Shown here piece by piece: positions 62,001 through 64,000 of a stretch of 64,000 nt of DNA. The stretch's first letter is position 1. Every line of letters starts with the position of its first letter. Source of the stretch: Ecdyonurus torrentis (lineage: Eukaryota > Arthropoda > Insecta > Ephemeroptera > Heptageniidae); assembly GCA_949318235.1 (NCBI GenBank), contig OX439129.1, positions 23,929,987 through 23,993,986 on the forward strand, written 5' to 3'. Under the pieces are notes generated by a model. That model ran no database searches. It was not told the origin of the DNA and saw nothing but the letters and a program-made list of their open reading frames with translations. A program made the translations under genes and the position numbers.

Positions 62001-62154
62001 AACTCTATTAAAGTGACATATAACAATATTTTAGGTTTGCTATAACGATGAATTTTTAGTTATAAAATTTGAATTTCATATCGACCTTGATGAGCTTATA
62101 GATTAAAAAAGCATAATATAAATTTTTACCAATTGACATAAAAATTGAAGCACT
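59030..62154. other. Gene-free AT-rich stretch
   Basis: AT-rich DNA with TTA repeats near 60572-60595 next to AAAAACCATTTATTATTAT, an echo of the tail of the GTCAGAGGACC repeats without its head. No gene or RNA signal recognised. Confidence 0.6.
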
Positions 62155-62300
62155 ATTATGAACGTCACCCGCATTTTTGAAGTGGAACCCGTATTGTGGG
62201 CCACGTTTTTTTTTATCTAAAATGTGATAAGTAAATTGAAGATGCGACGCGTGTAAATGTGACGCAGCATACCACGAGGTCGACACCTGCAGAACAAACG
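62155..62300. other. Higher-GC island
   Basis: Unique stretch with GTCACCCGC, GTGGGCCACG, GATGCGACGCGTG and CGAGGTCGACACCTGC. A minus-strand frame covers it but shows no recognisable protein. Confidence 0.2.
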
Positions 62301-62639
62301 TGCTTTTTTATATAACTTTGTAGAACAATTGAATTGTAGACGTACCGTGAATAATCTATGCGCACAATGCAAAGGAATATAATATATTGTTTCTTAAATC
62401 TTATAAATATATTTTTTTAACTAAATAAATGCATGGCACATAATATATTTTTTAAAGACATGAACGTTTTACATTGGAAATGCAAGGGAAAATGTTTGTT
62501 GTTAAACATTTATTTTATCTATTTACTTTTAAATATCACAAAAATAATTTTTTTTAAATACATACATATAAAATTAAATATACTATCCTCTTTATCTAAC
62601 TTACTACAATAGAAAAATATATTAATTAATAGGCATTTT

Positions 62640-62770
62640 ATTGGGTCAATCCTTGATTTATGAGCGTGATCACGAGTTGCTTCCCTATTGTCTGGCGGCT
62701 GCTTATCAGCCACCGCAGAAGAAGATCGCGTTGCATGGTGACAATTGATGACAACCGTGACCCACAAAAA
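62640..62770. other. Higher-GC island near tRNA-His
   Basis: Contains GAGCGTGATCACGAGTTGC, GGCGGCTGCTTATCAGCC (a GATA-type site) and CCGTGACCCAC. It overlaps a short minus-strand frame of no recognisable product. Candidate regulatory element. Confidence 0.2.
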
Positions 62771-62960
62771 TTTAAGTTCACCAGATCTTAAGTCACAGAT
62801 TTAGCACTAGCAAAATGTATATCAAATATATTATTAAAAAAAAACATAATTAATTTTTAACATGAACTCTTAACCCTTTGAGGTCATAGACTTCAAGTAT
62901 TAGATAAAAATTAGCTCACATAATTATAACAAAAATATTTTCAATTAAAAAAAATTTTAT

Positions 62961-63032
62961 TGCCGTGACCAGGATTCGAACCTGGGTTCTTGCGGCCACA
63001 ACGCAATGTCCTAACCACTAGACTATCACGGC
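62961..63032 (-). tRNA. tRNA-His(GUG)
   Basis: 72 nt (GCCGTGATAGTCTAG...). Acceptor GCCGTGA/TCACGGC, anticodon stem TTGCG/CGCAA and T-stem CCAGG/CCTGG are all perfect. Loop TTGTGGC gives anticodon GTG. The extra 5' G of mature tRNA-His is added after transcription and is not encoded. A long T run on the minus strand follows. Confidence 0.97.
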
Positions 63033-63843
63033 TTGATATCTAATAAGAAAGAATTTGTTCTACATAAAATTAGCTGAAGCATGGAAAGTTACTCAAGCAA
63101 AACTTTATAGAGCAATAAAAAAAATGTTTATTTCTTACTATTTTTTTTTTTTTTTTACCGTAAAACAAGAAAAAGTGAAGTTATAAGTATTAAAATAAAC
63201 AACGTGTTTAATAAAATTGTACTTTTTGTTCATGTCTTTAATTAAAAATATCTTAGTTACTGATAACAAGTTCCCTTTCCAAAAATGTAACAATTCATTT
63301 TCCTTTTTTAATTTTTAAAAATTATCTCAAACTTAAACTATACGTATATAAAAAATATAAATAGAATTTATTTTCATTTGTAAGTTTTGTAACATTACTT
63401 ACTTATTCATTATATGAAATGAGAGCTACAAATAAAGGTGTGTTATAATAACGTACAATTATTCCAAGAAATTTGAATACAATTGCATACCTTTAAAATT
63501 AAATGTAAAATTTGGCACATAGGGCTAATAATGCGTATATTCTGAATACATAAATTTTAGTAGGTAAACTATTAAACCCTATAGAGTATACTAGACGATG
63601 CTTTATATCAAGAGAAATATACTTAAACTTTAATTATAATCTTAATTGTTTCTGTCTGTGGCACGTATGCGAATATCGCGATTTCTGGATAATGTATAAT
63701 ATCATTGCGAACATTGCAGAGTTCAAATCTTGGAAATTCTAGATAGCACATGTAATTGTAACATATTAGTACTAGAATAGTATACAGAATAACTTGTACA
63801 TTCTAAGTAAAATTGAAAATTATGAAAACTATTATTGTGACTC

Positions 63844-63848
<5 letters not shown>

Positions 63849-63878
<30 letters not shown>
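63849..63878. repeat. Poly(T), 30 nt, followed by GCAG
   Basis: Looks like a splice acceptor (T run then GCAG at 63879-63882), but stops follow in the downstream sequence and no exon is supported. More likely a homopolymer tract. Confidence 0.85.
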
Positions 63879-63880
<2 letters not shown>

Positions 63881-64000
63881 AGTAACCAATATTAGTTAAT
63901 AATAAAGCATGTAATTTTTACTTTGAATCTCAATTTGTATAATCTAAATGAGTATTTTATTGTTGTATGATATAATTCTTATTAATCATTTTACACATTC

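Noticed and set aside
63849..63882. T run plus GCAG as a splice acceptor
   Set aside because: Stops follow closely and no donor or coding sequence is seen.

Overview
The window is nuclear DNA of an animal, most likely an insect. Composition and gene content suggest this: it is strongly A+T-rich, full of long (AT)n, (CT)n/(GA)n and poly(A/T) tracts, carries eukaryotic tRNA genes with internal promoters and T-run terminators, and has one spliced developmental-type transcription factor gene. No diagnostic marker fixes the species; a hymenopteran would fit the composition, but that is a guess. Most of the window is non-coding, and nearly all open frames are microsatellite translations or chance frames.

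Layout. 1-9.1 kb: gene-free, with a small pogo/Tigger-like inverted-repeat element at 4.8-5.0 kb and a higher-GC island at 5.6-5.85 kb. 9.1-16 kb: a minus-strand cluster of seven tRNA-Gln genes (three CUG, four UUG anticodons). The distal part is a roughly 1.1-kb tandem array, interrupted by a 200-N assembly gap that very probably hides an eighth copy. 16-26 kb: gene-free, with scattered higher-GC islands, one of which (24.0 kb) holds a short coding-like frame. 26.2-28.4 kb: the only convincing protein gene. It has a TATA promoter with E-boxes, a non-coding first exon, a 665-bp intron and a single coding exon for a C2H2 zinc-finger protein of PRDM8/ZNF488 type. A 176-bp hAT-type MITE with an 8-bp target duplication lies just downstream. 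35.8-36.3 kb: two identical tRNA-Ile(AAU) genes facing each other. 36.3-54 kb: gene-free, with islands, palindromes and short repeats. 54.3-57.0 kb: a 2.68-kb hAT-like element with 31-bp terminal inverted repeats and an 8-bp target duplication. 57-64 kb: gene-free apart from a tRNA-His(GUG) at 63.0 kb; it includes a perfect 25-bp palindrome built of nuclear-receptor half-sites.

How it works together. The picture is a transcription factor gene in a gene-poor neighbourhood. The non-repetitive, higher-GC islands up to 35 kb away on either side are candidates for its regulatory elements. One 18-bp sequence in its first intron recurs almost exactly in an island near 46.3 kb. The tRNA genes are independent Pol III units. 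No CRISPR array, bacterial operon or recognisable viral gene was seen.
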